Notes: generated from the letters alone by a model not told the origin. 64,000 bases of DNA from Streptomyces caniferus (GCF_009811555.1 NZ_BLIN01000002.1:1-64000); one strand, 5' to 3'; counted from the stretch's first letter, positions 8,409-20,430 are shown. Made by a program: numbers and translations.

Positions 8409-9821
8409 TTACGGGCGCGGGTCGATCGGCGCGAGAACACCCAGCCGCCGCTCCACCGCCTCGGCCGCCTCCAGGCACAGGTCCTCCCGGTAGGAGCGCC
8501 CGATCAGCTGCACGCCGTACGGGAGCCCCTCCACCACCCCGGTGGGGACGGCCACCGCAGGCACACCGACGAAACTGGTGGCGGTGCAGAGCCGCAGGGC
8601 ACGCTGTATCCGCTGATGGCTCTCCTCGTCCCGCAGCTCCTCCCCGGGTGCGAACGGCGGATCGGTGAACACGGGCGCCAGGACGAGCGGATACTCCTCC
8701 AGGAACACCGCCCAGTCCCGCTGGAGCCCCATCCGCACCCCGGTGAGCCGCAGGTACTCCGCCAGTTCCACGGGGCGGAACGTCGCCATCGCCCGCTCGA
8801 TATAGCGATGGCCGCCCTCCCCGAGCAGCGGCTTGACCACCGGCCAGGTGGTGGCGAACTCCGTGACCGTCATCCGGCCGTAGGCGTCGAGGGCGTCCTC
8901 CAGCCGCGGTACGTCCGCCACCTCGCACACCTCGTAGCCCGCGTCCCGGAGCGCCTCGGCCGCACTCTGCACGGCCCGGCGCACCACGGGGTGCACCCCG
9001 TGGCCTCCGGGGTCGGTCACCATCGCCACCTTCAAGGGGCGTCCCAACGGCTCCCCGTAGGGCGGCACCGGAACGGCCCGCGGGTCGCGCGGATCGGCCC
9101 CGGCCAGCACCTCGTACGCCAGCCGCAGATCATCGACCGTACGGGCCAGGGGGCCGTCGACCACGAGGACCTGTGCGGCGAGGGACGGGTCGTCGGGCCC
9201 GAGGCGGTGATCGGCGGCGAACCGCCCGTAGGTCGGCTTCAGCCCCGCGACGCCACAGAAGGACGCGGGAAGCCGCACCGACCCTCCGGAGTCGTTGCCG
9301 AGGCCGAGCGGGGCCATGCCGCTCGCCACGGCCGCGGCGTCGCCGCCACTGCTGCCGCCCGGTGTGACCGCGCGGCTCCAGGGGTTCACGGTGTCCCCGA
9401 ACAGCTCGCTGCGGGTATGGATCCCGGCGAGGATGAGCGTCGGGATGTTGCTGTGCCCGATCGGGATGCCCCCGGCCGCGCGCAGCCGCGACACCGGGGG
9501 CGCATCGCAGTGCGCGACAGCGTTCCGGAAGCGCTTCGCGCCGTAGGTCGTCGGCACCCCCTCGATGGCCGTGGTCTCCTTCACGGTGAACGGCACCCCG
9601 GCCAGCGGCCCCAGCCGCTCCCCCGCCGCGCGTCCGCGGTCGGTCCGCGCCGCCTCGTCCAGTGCCCGCTCGGCGAGGAGCTGGGTGACGGCGTTGACGG
9701 CCGGATTGACCTCGGCGATCCGCGCCAGATGCGCCTCGGCCAGCTCCACCGCCGACACCTCGCCGGTACGCACCGCCGTCGCCTGGGCCCGGGCCGTCAT
9801 TTTCCACAGCGTGTCGCGCAT
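8409..9821 (-). CDS. Amidase signature family enzyme
   Basis: This hydrolase of 470 residues cleaves amide bonds with a Ser-cisSer-Lys triad, and all three are visible: Lys81 (PFTVKETTAIEG), Ser158 in GGSSGGDA, and nucleophile Ser181 in DSGGSVRLPASFCG. The length is normal for bacterial amidases acting on small amides or acyl-amino compounds. No GatB/GatC partners lie nearby, so it is not the tRNA amidotransferase subunit. The gene is divergent from a TetR regulator at 9964. The shared gap holds two matching palindromes, suggesting that TetR controls the amidase in response to its substrate. Confidence 0.92.
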   Translation of the reverse strand: MRDTLWKMTARAQATAVRTGEVSAVELAEAHLARIAEVNPAVNAVTQLLAERALDEAARTDRGRAAGERLGPLAGVPFTVKETTAIEGVPTTYGAKRFRNAVAHCDAPPVSRLRAAGGIPIGHSNIPTLILAGIHTRSELFGDTVNPWSRAVTPGGSSGGDAAAVASGMAPLGLGNDSGGSVRLPASFCGVAGLKPTYGRFAADHRLGPDDPSLAAQVLVVDGPLARTVDDLRLAYEVLAGADPRDPRAVPVPPYGEPLGRPLKVAMVTDPGGHGVHPVVRRAVQSAAEALRDAGYEVCEVADVPRLEDALDAYGRMTVTEFATTWPVVKPLLGEGGHRYIERAMATFRPVELAEYLRLTGVRMGLQRDWAVFLEEYPLVLAPVFTDPPFAPGEELRDEESHQRIQRALRLCTATSFVGVPAVAVPTGVVEGLPYGVQLIGRSYREDLCLEAAEAVERRLGVLAPIDPRP

Positions 9822-9887
9822 GTCCCCACCCTCTTGTGCTCCTGGACGGCCCCCACGCGAACCGCTTCAGGCCGTCTTCGCATTTTT

Positions 9888-9905
9888 CCGATGCGCTTGC
9901 ATCGG
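9888..9905. promoter_or_regulatory. Palindromic operator candidate 1 (amidase/TetR divergent promoter)
   Basis: CCGATGC and GCATCGG form a perfect 7+7 inverted repeat around a 4-nt centre in the amidase-tetR gap. A second, closely related palindrome is centred 40 bp away, about four helical turns. Confidence 0.7.
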
Positions 9906-9928
9906 TTCAGTGATCGTAACCTGATTAC

Positions 9929-9944
9929 CGATACGAACGCATCG
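9929..9944. promoter_or_regulatory. Palindromic operator candidate 2 (amidase/TetR divergent promoter)
   Basis: CGATACG-AA-CGCATCG is a near-perfect inverted repeat sharing the half-site CGATRCG with the palindrome at 9888-9905. It lies 20 nt before the tetR start, a usual position for autoregulation. Confidence 0.65.
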
Positions 9945-9963
9945 AAAAAACGGAGTGCGGGGC

Positions 9964-10551
9964 ATGCCCAAGCAGGTCGACCACGAGAGCCGGCGCCGGC
10001 AGATCGCCGATGCCGTGTGCCAACTCGCCGACGAGAGCGGGCTGGAGGGCGTCACACTCCGCGACGTGGCGGGCCGCGCGCAGGTGTCCATGGGGGCCGT
10101 CCAGCGCTGCTTCGGCACCAAGGAGGAGATGCTGGTCTTCGCGCTCGGCCAGATCGGCGAGCGGGTCGCCACACGGGTGTCGGCCCGGCTCACCGCATCG
10201 CCCGCCCAGTCGGCCCGTACAGCGCTGGGGCACGCGGCGACCGAGGTGTCGCTGGTCCACGAGGAGCACCGCGCCGAGGCACGGGTCTGGCTGGCCTTCG
10301 TGGCACAGGCCGCGGTCAGTCCGCCGCTGGCCGGAATTCTGCGCACCAACTACGCACACCTGCAGGTGCTGTTCGCGCGGCTGATCGCCGAAGCCTCCGA
10401 CACCCCCGACCCGGACCGCGCGGCCCGCACCCTCCTCGCCCTGGCCGACGGCCTCACCACCCACGTCCTGATCGGCCACCTCTCCCCCGCCGAGGCGCTG
10501 GACGTCCTGGACGGCCAGCTCCGCCGCCTCTGGAACGAGCGGGCGCACTGA
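9964..10551 (+). CDS. TetR family transcriptional regulator, probable amidase repressor
   Basis: A repressor of 195 residues. The helix-turn-helix lies at about residues 12-60 (VTLRDVAGRAQVSMGAVQRCF), followed by an all-helical ligand domain with VWLAFVAQA near residue 103. The ATG at 9964 is preferred over the in-frame GTG at 9955 because it gives the usual short basic lead-in MPKQVDHESRRRQI and sits behind CGGAGTG. The divergent arrangement with the amidase and the two palindromes in between support local control. Its ligand is probably the amidase substrate or product (inference). Confidence 0.9.
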   Translation: MPKQVDHESRRRQIADAVCQLADESGLEGVTLRDVAGRAQVSMGAVQRCFGTKEEMLVFALGQIGERVATRVSARLTASPAQSARTALGHAATEVSLVHEEHRAEARVWLAFVAQAAVSPPLAGILRTNYAHLQVLFARLIAEASDTPDPDRAARTLLALADGLTTHVLIGHLSPAEALDVLDGQLRRLWNERAH

Positions 10552-10756
10552 GCGGACCCTGCGACCCACAACACCGCGCAGGGCACTTTCAAGCCACCGC
10601 AGGCCGAGCCAAACCGTGGGTGACCAGGGCCAGTTCGCCCCGCCCAGGGGCCGCCGGGCGTGGCACGATGGTCAGTCAACGGGAAGTCCCGGGGAGGGGT
10701 CCGCGTGCCCGCGTGGACCGCGCCGCGTCCCCGGGAGATGACGGGAGGGAAGTCCG

Positions 10757-11278
10757 GTGAGCACGTTCAACAAAGGGATCGAGAAGGTCGAGGTGACGCT
10801 CAAGTGGGATCCCAGCCCCCTCGGGACGCCGGACAATGACCTCGACATCGTCGCGGCGACGTACACGGCCGACGCGCCGCACGGCGATCCGGCCTATCTG
10901 GTGCACTTCGACAGCCGCTCGCCCGACGGGACCATCACCCTCAACCGGGACAGCAGGACCGGCCAGGGGTTCGGCTTCGACGAGATCATGACCCTGGAGC
11001 TGGACCGGCTGTCCGACACCTACACCCGGGTGATCGTGGGGGTGGCCATCCAGCAGGGCGAGGGCCGCAAGGTCTTCGGCGACATAGAGAACACGGTCGT
11101 ACGGATCCGCGAGGGCTACACCGACCTGGCCGAGAACGACTTCGGCGAGGTCGCGGGGGCGACCGCGGCGACGGTCGCCGAGTTCGTCCGGGACGAGTCG
11201 GGACAGTGGCGCATCCACGCGACGCTCCGGGGGTTCGACACCGACCCGGACGGGTTCGCCTCCCTGATGGGCCGCTGA
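10757..11278 (+). CDS. TerD family calcium-binding stress protein
   Basis: TerD-domain proteins bind Ca2+ and are linked to tellurite and stress resistance and to Ca-dependent development in Streptomyces. The 173-residue product starts at GTG 10757 (GGAGGGAAGTCC upstream). It has the domain's hallmark acidic loops: DNDLDIVA near residue 26 and RTGQGFGFDEIM near residue 67, with the Asp-rich DTDPDGF near the C terminus. It stands alone, without other ter genes, and ends at a strong terminator shared with nrdJ. The exact role is not readable. Confidence 0.88.
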   Translation: MSTFNKGIEKVEVTLKWDPSPLGTPDNDLDIVAATYTADAPHGDPAYLVHFDSRSPDGTITLNRDSRTGQGFGFDEIMTLELDRLSDTYTRVIVGVAIQQGEGRKVFGDIENTVVRIREGYTDLAENDFGEVAGATAATVAEFVRDESGQWRIHATLRGFDTDPDGFASLMGR

Positions 11279-11312
11279 CCGGGCAGCCGACGGGGAGCGG
11301 CACAGGCCACGG

Positions 11313-11363
11313 AGCAAGAAGAGGAGGGGACCGGCGCCCGGCCGGTCCCCTCCTCTTCTTGCT
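11313..11363. terminator. Bidirectional terminator between terD-like gene and nrdJ
   Basis: A perfect 23-bp inverted repeat (arms 11313-11335 and 11341-11363) with a 5-nt loop. The stem runs from an A/G-rich base (AGCAAGAAGAGG) to a G+C-rich top. It lies between two converging genes and can act in both directions. Confidence 0.92.
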
Positions 11364-11432
11364 GCCACGGGCGGTATCAGCCCGAGGCGCGGGCCGCGCG
11401 GGAGGACGTCTCCCGCGCGGACCCGCTCACGC

Positions 11433-14309
<2,877 letters not shown>

Positions 14310-14432
14310 GCCGCCTCCCTGTATACGGGCAAACGCCCATATGTGCGCACTCATTCCGTGGCACGGTGTATGTCTTTCTGCGCCGGGACGCCCTGCTCTC
14401 GCCCCGATTCAGGTCCTGGATGCGCGCCGAGC

Positions 14433-14963
14433 TCAGTCGGCGGCGGTGGCGGGCACGGGAACAGCCGGGCCGCCGGCCTCCCCGTCGGTCCCGCATTCCT
14501 GCCCGGGCGGTCCCTGCTCGCGCTGCTCGCGCAGCTCGGCGATGGCCGCCTCGAAGTCCTCGAGTGAATCGAAAGCCCGGTAAACGGACGCGAAGCGCAG
14601 GTACGCGACGAGGTCGAGTTCCTGCAGCGGGCCCAGTATGGCGAGCCCGACGTCATGGGTGGACAGCTCGGCGCTGCCGGTGGCCCGCACCGCCTCCTCG
14701 ACCCGCTGGCCGAGCTTGGCGAGGGCGTCCTCGGTGACCGGGCGCCCCTGGCACGCCTTGCGCACCCCCGCGATGACCTTGTTGCGGCTGAAGGGCTCGG
14801 TGACCCCGCTCCGCTTGATCACCATCAGCGATGCCGTCTCGATGGTCGTGAAACGGCGGGAGCAGTCGGGGCACTGGCGGCGCCGGCGGATCGCCGTCCC
14901 GTCATCGGTGGTGCGACTGTCGACGACCCGACTGTCCGGGTGCCTGCAGAAGGGGCAGTGCAT
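14433..14963 (-). CDS. nrdR: Transcriptional repressor of ribonucleotide reductase genes
   Basis: NrdR senses dATP/ATP through an ATP-cone and represses nrd operons. The 176-residue protein has an N-terminal zinc ribbon (Cys3, Cys6, Cys31, Cys34), then the ATP-cone with [23 protein letters not shown] and [12 protein letters not shown] Gly/Pro/Ala-rich tail of ~25 residues extends past the usual ~150-residue family length. The ATG at 14963 yields the invariant MHCPFC start. It is the first gene of nrdR-nrdJ. A long 5' leader (~150 nt) separates it from two candidate NrdR boxes, consistent with autoregulation. Confidence 0.97.
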   Translation of the reverse strand: MHCPFCRHPDSRVVDSRTTDDGTAIRRRRQCPDCSRRFTTIETASLMVIKRSGVTEPFSRNKVIAGVRKACQGRPVTEDALAKLGQRVEEAVRATGSAELSTHDVGLAILGPLQELDLVAYLRFASVYRAFDSLEDFEAAIAELREQREQGPPGQECGTDGEAGGPAVPVPATAAD

Positions 14964-15108
14964 GGGTCTCCACCCTCCTCACCCTCGATATACGGACGTA
15001 CGTACGCCAACGAACCCGGCGCACGGCGACAATCTCCGACCGGTCCGCATGGGCCCTTCGGAGCAGCCTCCAGCATAGGCGATTCCCGACCCCCTGAAGG
15101 ACCAGGCA

Positions 15109-15155
15109 CCACAACTTCTGGGTAACCGATCGCATCCAACCACTAGATGTGGTGT
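15109..15155 (-). promoter_or_regulatory. Tandem NrdR-box candidates upstream of nrdR-nrdJ
   Basis: On the minus strand, ACACCACATCTAGTGG (15140-15155) matches the NrdR-box consensus (acaCwAtATaTwGtgt) well. A second, weaker copy, TACCCAGAAGTTGTGG (15109-15124), lies exactly 31 bp away centre to centre, about three helical turns, as in known NrdR box pairs. Confidence 0.75.
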
Positions 15156-15434
15156 CGGGGCGCTTACATCCGCCTACCGCGTGTCGCGGCGGCGCCGGGC
15201 CGGACGGTCGCCCATGAGAGTACGGGAAGCCACCCGGTCGGCGGCGCGGCGGGGCCGGGGTGACAGAATCGGCCGGGTCGCGACGGCCCGCCACCACACC
15301 CCTGCGCTCACCGACGTCCCGACACACCGGAGGGCCGGGAAATCCGGGGCTACGGCGCCCGGCCAGGACCGGAATTACCGCACGGCCATACACCCAGCCA
15401 CTCGATCCGGTCAGCCATTCGGCGAATATTTCAC

Positions 15435-15450
15435 TCGAACGTGTGTTTGG
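15435..15450 (+). promoter_or_regulatory. LexA (SOS) box upstream of lexA
   Basis: TCGAACGTGTGTTTGG fits the Gram-positive SOS consensus CGAACRNRYGTTCG with one mismatch. It lies 63 nt before the lexA start, so LexA should repress its own gene. The rest of the 14964-15512 gap holds the NrdR boxes and no gene I can support. Confidence 0.85.
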
Positions 15451-15512
15451 CGCAACCTTTCGAAAGCAACTACCGTTGGCTAACTAGGGAGAACATTTCG
15501 AGAGGGGCCGAC

Positions 15513-16310
15513 GTGACCACCACCGCAGACAGCGCGACCATCACCGCACAGAGCCACTCCCAGAGCCGGTTCGATCCGCAACAGGCACAGCGGCCGCCGA
15601 TGGACGACGCCACGTCGGACTCCGAAGAGCCGAAGCCGGCCCGCTCGCTGCCCGGCCGTCCCCCGGGGATCCGGGCCGACAGCTCCGGACTCACGGACCG
15701 CCAGCGCAGGGTGATCGAGGTGATCCGGGATTCGGTGCAGCGGCGCGGCTACCCGCCGTCCATGCGCGAGATCGGCCAGGCGGTCGGGCTGTCCAGCACC
15801 TCGTCCGTTGCCCACCAGCTCATGGCTCTGGAGCGCAAGGGCTTCCTGCGGCGCGACCCGCACCGTCCCCGGGCGTACGAGGTGCGCGGCTCGGACCAGA
15901 CCGCCGCTGCCGCGACGGAGACCGCCGGCAAGCCCGCCGCCTCCTACGTCCCGCTGGTCGGCCGGATCGCCGCCGGTGGCCCGATCCTCGCGGAGGAGTC
16001 GGTCGAGGATGTCTTCCCGCTCCCCCGCCAGCTCGTCGGCGACGGCGAACTGTTCGTCCTGAAGGTCGTCGGCGACTCCATGATCGAGGCCGCGATCTGC
16101 GACGGCGACTGGGTCACGGTCCGCCGCCAGCCGGTCGCCGAGAACGGCGACATCGTGGCCGCCATGCTCGACGGCGAGGCCACCGTCAAGCGCTTCAAGC
16201 GCGAGGACGGCCATGTGTGGCTGCTGCCGCACAACGCCGCGTACCAGCCGATCCCCGGCGACGAGGCCACCATTCTCGGCAAGGTGGTCGCGGTGCTGCG
16301 CCGCGTCTGA
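15513..16310 (+). CDS. lexA: SOS response repressor LexA
   Basis: LexA represses DNA-repair genes and self-cleaves when RecA filaments form. The 265-residue protein has an extended N terminus of ~55 residues (Ser/Gln/Pro-rich, usual in Streptomyces). A winged helix follows ([12 protein letters not shown] to AYEVRG, residues 60-125), then the cleavage site Ala154-Gly155 in GRIAAGGPI, and the catalytic dyad Ser189 (GDSMIEAAI) and Lys226 (ATVKRF). The start is GTG at 15513 with GAGAGGGG upstream. It diverges from nrdR and converges on dinG. Confidence 0.97.
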   Translation: MTTTADSATITAQSHSQSRFDPQQAQRPPMDDATSDSEEPKPARSLPGRPPGIRADSSGLTDRQRRVIEVIRDSVQRRGYPPSMREIGQAVGLSSTSSVAHQLMALERKGFLRRDPHRPRAYEVRGSDQTAAAATETAGKPAASYVPLVGRIAAGGPILAEESVEDVFPLPRQLVGDGELFVLKVVGDSMIEAAICDGDWVTVRRQPVAENGDIVAAMLDGEATVKRFKREDGHVWLLPHNAAYQPIPGDEATILGKVVAVLRRV

Positions 16311-16323
16311 CCCACCCCTGACC

Positions 16324-16363
16324 ACCGAGCCCCGGAACCACTGCGCCGGTTCCGGGGCTTGGT
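16324..16363. terminator. Bidirectional terminator between lexA and dinG
   Basis: AGCCCCGGAACC (16328-16339) pairs perfectly with GGTTCCGGGGCT (16348-16359), and flanking bases extend the stem by further pairs. It sits just past the lexA stop and between converging genes. Confidence 0.85.
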
Positions 16364-16505
16364 CTTGCCGCGGTGCCCTTGCCCCTCTGCCCCTTTGTGG
16401 CTTGTGCCGCTGAACCGCGGCCGCTCTCGCGGAAGTGACCGAGGTGGCCGAGGTCCGGCCGGGGATGCTCACCGGGTCAGTGCAGACCCGCTGGGGGCTG
16501 GGTGG

Positions 16506-18515
16506 CTAGGCCCCGGCATTCTCCGCTGCCGGCTCGGCCGCTTCGGGTGAGGCCGCCGCCTTCGCCGCCGCGTCGATGGCGGCGAGGGAGCGGCGAACCT
16601 GGTTCCGGTCGGTGGTGTACCAGAAGTCGGGCATCGACTTGCGGAGGAAGGAACCGTAGCGGGCCCGCTCCACCCGGGGGTCGAGGACGGCCACCACTCC
16701 GCGGTCGCCGGTGGCGCGGACCAGACGGCCGGCGCCCTGGGCCATCAGCAGCGCGGCATGGGTGGCGGCGACCGCCATGAAGCCATTGCCGCCGGCCTCC
16801 TCCACGGCCTTCTGCCGGGCACTCATCAGCGGGTCGTCCGGGCGCGGGAACGGCACCCGGTCCATCACCACCAGCTGGCAGTTCACCCCGGGAACATCGA
16901 CGCCCTGCCACAGGGACAGCGTGCCGAACAGGCACGTACGGGCATCGGAGGCGAAGGCCCGGATCAGCTCGCCGAGCGTCTCCTCGCCCTGGAGCAGGAT
17001 CGGCAGGTCCAGCCGGCCGCGCAGCTCCTCGGCCGCGGCCTGGGCGGCGCGCATGGAGGAGAAGAGGCCGAGGGTGCGGCCGCCGGCGGCCTCGATCAGC
17101 TCGGTGAGTTCGTCGAGCATGTCCGTGCGGCTGCCCTCGCGGCCGGGCTGGGCGAGGTGCTTGGCGACGTAGAGGATGCCCTGCTTCGAGTAGTCGAAGG
17201 GGGAGCCGACGTCCAGGCCCTTCCAGGGCGGGACGTCCTCGCCCTCGGTGCCCTCGGGGGCCAGGCCCAGGGAGGCCGCGACCCCGTTGAAGTCGCCGCC
17301 CAGCTTGAGGGTGGCGGAGGTGAGGGTCACCGAGCGGTCGTCGAAGAGCTTCTCGCGCAGCAGGCCCGAGACGGACAGCGGGGCCACCCGGAGGGACGCG
17401 CCGAAGCGGTCGTGGCGTTCGTACCAGACCACGTCGTACTCGGAGCCGTTCGCGATCCGCTCGGCGACGGCGTGGACGTTCTCCAGCGAGGCGAGGGCCT
17501 GCTTGCGGACGGCGTCCTCGTCCTGGACCGACTTGTCGCGGGTCGAACCGAGCGCCGAGATGACCGTCCGGGCCGCATCCCGCAGCGCCATCAGGCAGTA
17601 GCCGAGATCCTCGGGGATCTCTTCGAGGCGGCCGGGCAGGGCCAGCTCCATGAGGCGCTCGAAGGTCTCCGACGCGGTCTGGAGCTGGTCGGCGGCCTTT
17701 TCGTTGACGAGCTTGGCGGCCCGGCGGACGGCGCGGTTGACCTGGCCGGGGGTGAGCTCGCCGGTGGCGACGCCGGTGACCCGGGAGACCAGCTCATGGG
17801 CCTCGTCGATGATCAGGACCTCGTGCGAGGGGAGGACCGGGGCGCCCTCGATCGCGTCGATGGCGAGCAGCGCGTGGTTGGTGACGACGACATCGGCGAG
17901 CTTGGCGCGCTCGCGGGCGGCCTCGGCGAAGCACTCCGCCCCGTAGGCGCACTTCGAGGCGCCCAGGCACTCCCGGGAGGAGACCGAGACCTGGCCCCAG
18001 GCACGGTCGGAGACTCCCGGGGTCAGCGCGTCACGGTCGCCGGTCTCGGTCTCGTCCGCCCAGTCGCGCAGCCGCAGCAGATCCTTGCCGAGCTTGCTGG
18101 TCGGCGTCGCCTGCTCGAAGACGTCGAAGAGCCCGTCCTCCTCTTCCTGCGGGACGCCCTCATGGAGGCGGTGCAGGCACAGGTAGTTGGAACGGCCCTT
18201 GAGCATGGCGAACTCGGGGCGGCGGCGCAGCAGCGGATGCAGCGCGTCGACCGTGCGCGGAAGATCGCGCTCGACGAGCTGACGCTGCAGCGCCAGGGTG
18301 GCCGTGGCGACGACCACTCTCTCGCCGTGCGCGAGCGCCGGCACCAGATAGCCGAGGGACTTTCCGGTGCCGGTGCCGGCCTGCACCAGCAGATGGGCCT
18401 GGTCGTCCACGGCCTCGGCGACGGCCTCGGCCATCGCCACCTGGCCGGGGCGCTCGGTGCCGCCGACGGCGGTGACGGCGGCGTGGAGCAGATCGGGGAG
18501 AGAGGGCTTCGTCAT
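16506..18515 (-). CDS. dinG: DinG/XPD-type ATP-dependent DNA helicase
   Basis: A superfamily 2 iron-sulfur helicase of 669 residues that unwinds 5'-3' and clears R-loops or repair intermediates. Walker A AGTGTGKS is at residues 46-53 and DEAH at 237-240. Four cysteines fit a 4Fe-4S site (Cys113, Cys183, Cys189, Cys195, in YLCLHR, RECLGASKCAYGAEC). Motif VI-like GAGRLVRATGDRG lies near residue 610. The C terminus is Ala/Glu-rich. It converges on lexA. I saw no convincing LexA box at its start, and it might be transcribed together with the siderophore genes that end 43 nt upstream. Confidence 0.93.
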   Translation of the reverse strand: MTKPSLPDLLHAAVTAVGGTERPGQVAMAEAVAEAVDDQAHLLVQAGTGTGKSLGYLVPALAHGERVVVATATLALQRQLVERDLPRTVDALHPLLRRRPEFAMLKGRSNYLCLHRLHEGVPQEEEDGLFDVFEQATPTSKLGKDLLRLRDWADETETGDRDALTPGVSDRAWGQVSVSSRECLGASKCAYGAECFAEAARERAKLADVVVTNHALLAIDAIEGAPVLPSHEVLIIDEAHELVSRVTGVATGELTPGQVNRAVRRAAKLVNEKAADQLQTASETFERLMELALPGRLEEIPEDLGYCLMALRDAARTVISALGSTRDKSVQDEDAVRKQALASLENVHAVAERIANGSEYDVVWYERHDRFGASLRVAPLSVSGLLREKLFDDRSVTLTSATLKLGGDFNGVAASLGLAPEGTEGEDVPPWKGLDVGSPFDYSKQGILYVAKHLAQPGREGSRTDMLDELTELIEAAGGRTLGLFSSMRAAQAAAEELRGRLDLPILLQGEETLGELIRAFASDARTCLFGTLSLWQGVDVPGVNCQLVVMDRVPFPRPDDPLMSARQKAVEEAGGNGFMAVAATHAALLMAQGAGRLVRATGDRGVVAVLDPRVERARYGSFLRKSMPDFWYTTDRNQVRRSLAAIDAAAKAAASPEAAEPAAENAGA

Positions 18516-18558
18516 AGCGTGGCAAGCCTACGCGGGACCACTGACAGCCGGGCTTCGG

Positions 18559-20325
18559 TCACGGGTGATGGAGCGGGTTGGGCACGGTTCCGTGCACGGC
18601 CGCGTGCGGGCGGTCGCGGCGGTCCCGGTAACCGTCCACATGCAGACGGTTGCGGTTCAGGCACAGCCGCTCGATCCGCGGGGTGAGCAGGTCGAAGGTC
18701 TCGTACCGCTCCTTGAGCGCGGGGAAGCGCTCGTGGTGGCGCAGGATCTCGGTCCGTACGAGTGACCAGAACGCGGCCTCGGGAACGTCCAGTTGGTCCG
18801 CACACAGCGGCGCGAGGTAGCGGAAGACGCCGACGAACAGCCCGGAGTGGATGAACTGGGTGAGGAAGGCGGGCGGTTCGGTCAGCAGCACCGCCCGTAC
18901 GTCGTCCGGCATGGAGTCGTGCTCGGGGAGCGGCCGGGAGCTGGTGTTGACGTCGTCGACGAAGTCCTTGACCGCGAGGCGGGTGGGGACGTCGTGCTCG
19001 TCGAAGACGACGATGGCGTTCTCGCCGTGCGGGGAGAAGACCGTGCCGTACTGGTAGAGGAAGTGCAGCAGGGGCGGCAGCAGGGCGGCGAACAGCCGGG
19101 CCAGCCAGTCGCGCGGGGCCAGCCCCGAGCGGCGCACCAGCTCCGCGGTCAGGGCGCGCCCCTGGGGATCGGTCTGCAGCAGCGCGGCCAGGGTGCGGGC
19201 GCGTTCACCGGGGTCCAGATGGACGCTGACCGGCTCGCGCCAGATACAGCCGAGCAGCTCCTTGAACTGGTACGGGACGCCGGGAAGCCGGTCGTAGAGG
19301 GGGTGCTCGACGGTGACCGAGGCGGTCTCGCCGAGCAGGATCACCCGGGTCTCGTCGCGCAGATAGGGGTCGGCGTCGCGCAGGCCGTGCACCCAGCGGG
19401 TGACGGCGGGCGCGGCGAGGGTGCGCTCGGTGGGCAGTCCGCGCCAGACCAGGGTGTTGAGGATGGACAGCGGCAGTTTGACCGTGCGGGCCCGTGGGCG
19501 GCTGAGGTTGAGGAAGGTGCGGATCGACTGCTGCGGCAGGCGGAGGTCGTTGTCAGTGGGCAGCGCGATGATGGATCTGTCGGCGAGCTGCGGGGCGAAG
19601 AGCGGGGCGGTGGTCTCGTCCCACTGCCAGGGATGGACGGGGAGGTAGAGGTAGTCGGCGGGGTCGTGGCCCTCGTCGGAGATGGTGCGGGCGAAGGCGT
19701 GACGGGTGGCGGGGTCGAGCTCCTCGCCGTAGAGACGGTCGGGGGTGGCCAGGGTGGGGATACCGCGGTAGTGGGCGATGCTGTGGTGCGCGGCGAGCCA
19801 GGGCAGGCGCTGGGCGGTGCGGGCCTCGGGGGCCCAGGTCGCCGCGTCGTGGGCGGAGAAGCCGAGCCGGCCCTTGTTCGCGACGAGCCAGGGGTGGCCG
19901 GTCTGGTGGCCTTCGAGGGTGGCGTAGTCCAGGTCCGCGAGTTCGGCGGCGCTGAGTGCGGTGGCGTCGAGCCGGGTGTCGGCGGCGAGGGTGGCGGTCA
20001 GCTCGCGGATGAGATGGCCGGTGGTGTCGCCGGACAGGCCCAGCACGGTGTCGTGCGCGTGGGTCAGGAAGCGGAAGGGGTCGGCGTCGGGGGTGATCGA
20101 CTCGGGGTCCACGCGCCAGTGGCCGTAGGCGCCGCGGCGGGCGCGGAAGCGGTAGACCAGGCCGTCGGTGACCGGCAGCCGGTATTGCGGGGTGCCGTCG
20201 TGGGCCGTGCCGTCGGGCTCGGGGGTGAGGACTTCCTCGTACGCGAACTCCGCCAGGGTCTTGGCGAACAGTCGGCGCGCGGCGTGCTGCCAGGCGCTGT
20301 GCGAAGGCTGGGGCTCAGGCGACAA
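18559..20325 (-). CDS. IucA/IucC family siderophore synthetase (DesD-like)
   Basis: NRPS-independent siderophore (NIS) synthetases adenylate a carboxylate and condense it with an amine or hydroxylamine. At 588 residues this matches the family. Marks include KLPLSILNTLVWRG, the HPWQWDE motif, SPHGENAIVVFDEHDVPTRL (nucleotide site) and KDFVDDVN. I chose the TTG at 20325, 6 nt behind GAGGAG, over an ATG 11 codons upstream that has no ribosome binding site. It is the last gene of the four-gene operon. Like the other synthetase it ends in VPNPL. Overall it is closer in style to the DesD/IucC branch. The substrate is unknown. Confidence 0.9.
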   Translation of the reverse strand: MSPEPQPSHSAWQHAARRLFAKTLAEFAYEEVLTPEPDGTAHDGTPQYRLPVTDGLVYRFRARRGAYGHWRVDPESITPDADPFRFLTHAHDTVLGLSGDTTGHLIRELTATLAADTRLDATALSAAELADLDYATLEGHQTGHPWLVANKGRLGFSAHDAATWAPEARTAQRLPWLAAHHSIAHYRGIPTLATPDRLYGEELDPATRHAFARTISDEGHDPADYLYLPVHPWQWDETTAPLFAPQLADRSIIALPTDNDLRLPQQSIRTFLNLSRPRARTVKLPLSILNTLVWRGLPTERTLAAPAVTRWVHGLRDADPYLRDETRVILLGETASVTVEHPLYDRLPGVPYQFKELLGCIWREPVSVHLDPGERARTLAALLQTDPQGRALTAELVRRSGLAPRDWLARLFAALLPPLLHFLYQYGTVFSPHGENAIVVFDEHDVPTRLAVKDFVDDVNTSSRPLPEHDSMPDDVRAVLLTEPPAFLTQFIHSGLFVGVFRYLAPLCADQLDVPEAAFWSLVRTEILRHHERFPALKERYETFDLLTPRIERLCLNRNRLHVDGYRDRRDRPHAAVHGTVPNPLHHP

Positions 20326-20430
20326 GGCGGGCTCCTCGAAGCGGGACCGCCCCGGCACGTACGGGGGACAACCGGGGCAGCGGGGGTGGACGGCGGACCG
20401 GAACGGGACCGTCGACGGACGGCGCCGGGG

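Noticed and set aside
8409-9821. GatA of the glutamyl-tRNA amidotransferase
   Set aside because: The catalytic triad is shared by all amidases, but no gatB or gatC is adjacent and the context is a TetR-regulated single gene.
7980-10760. A 926-codon plus-strand frame over the YdbC-like, amidase and TetR genes
   Set aside because: It lies opposite or out of frame with genes having clear active-site motifs; its own translation shows none.
14310-15512. A cobalamin riboswitch for nrdJ
   Set aside because: I looked for the conserved B12-box style sequence upstream of nrdR and nrdJ and did not see it; NrdR boxes explain the control better. An Rfam scan would be decisive.
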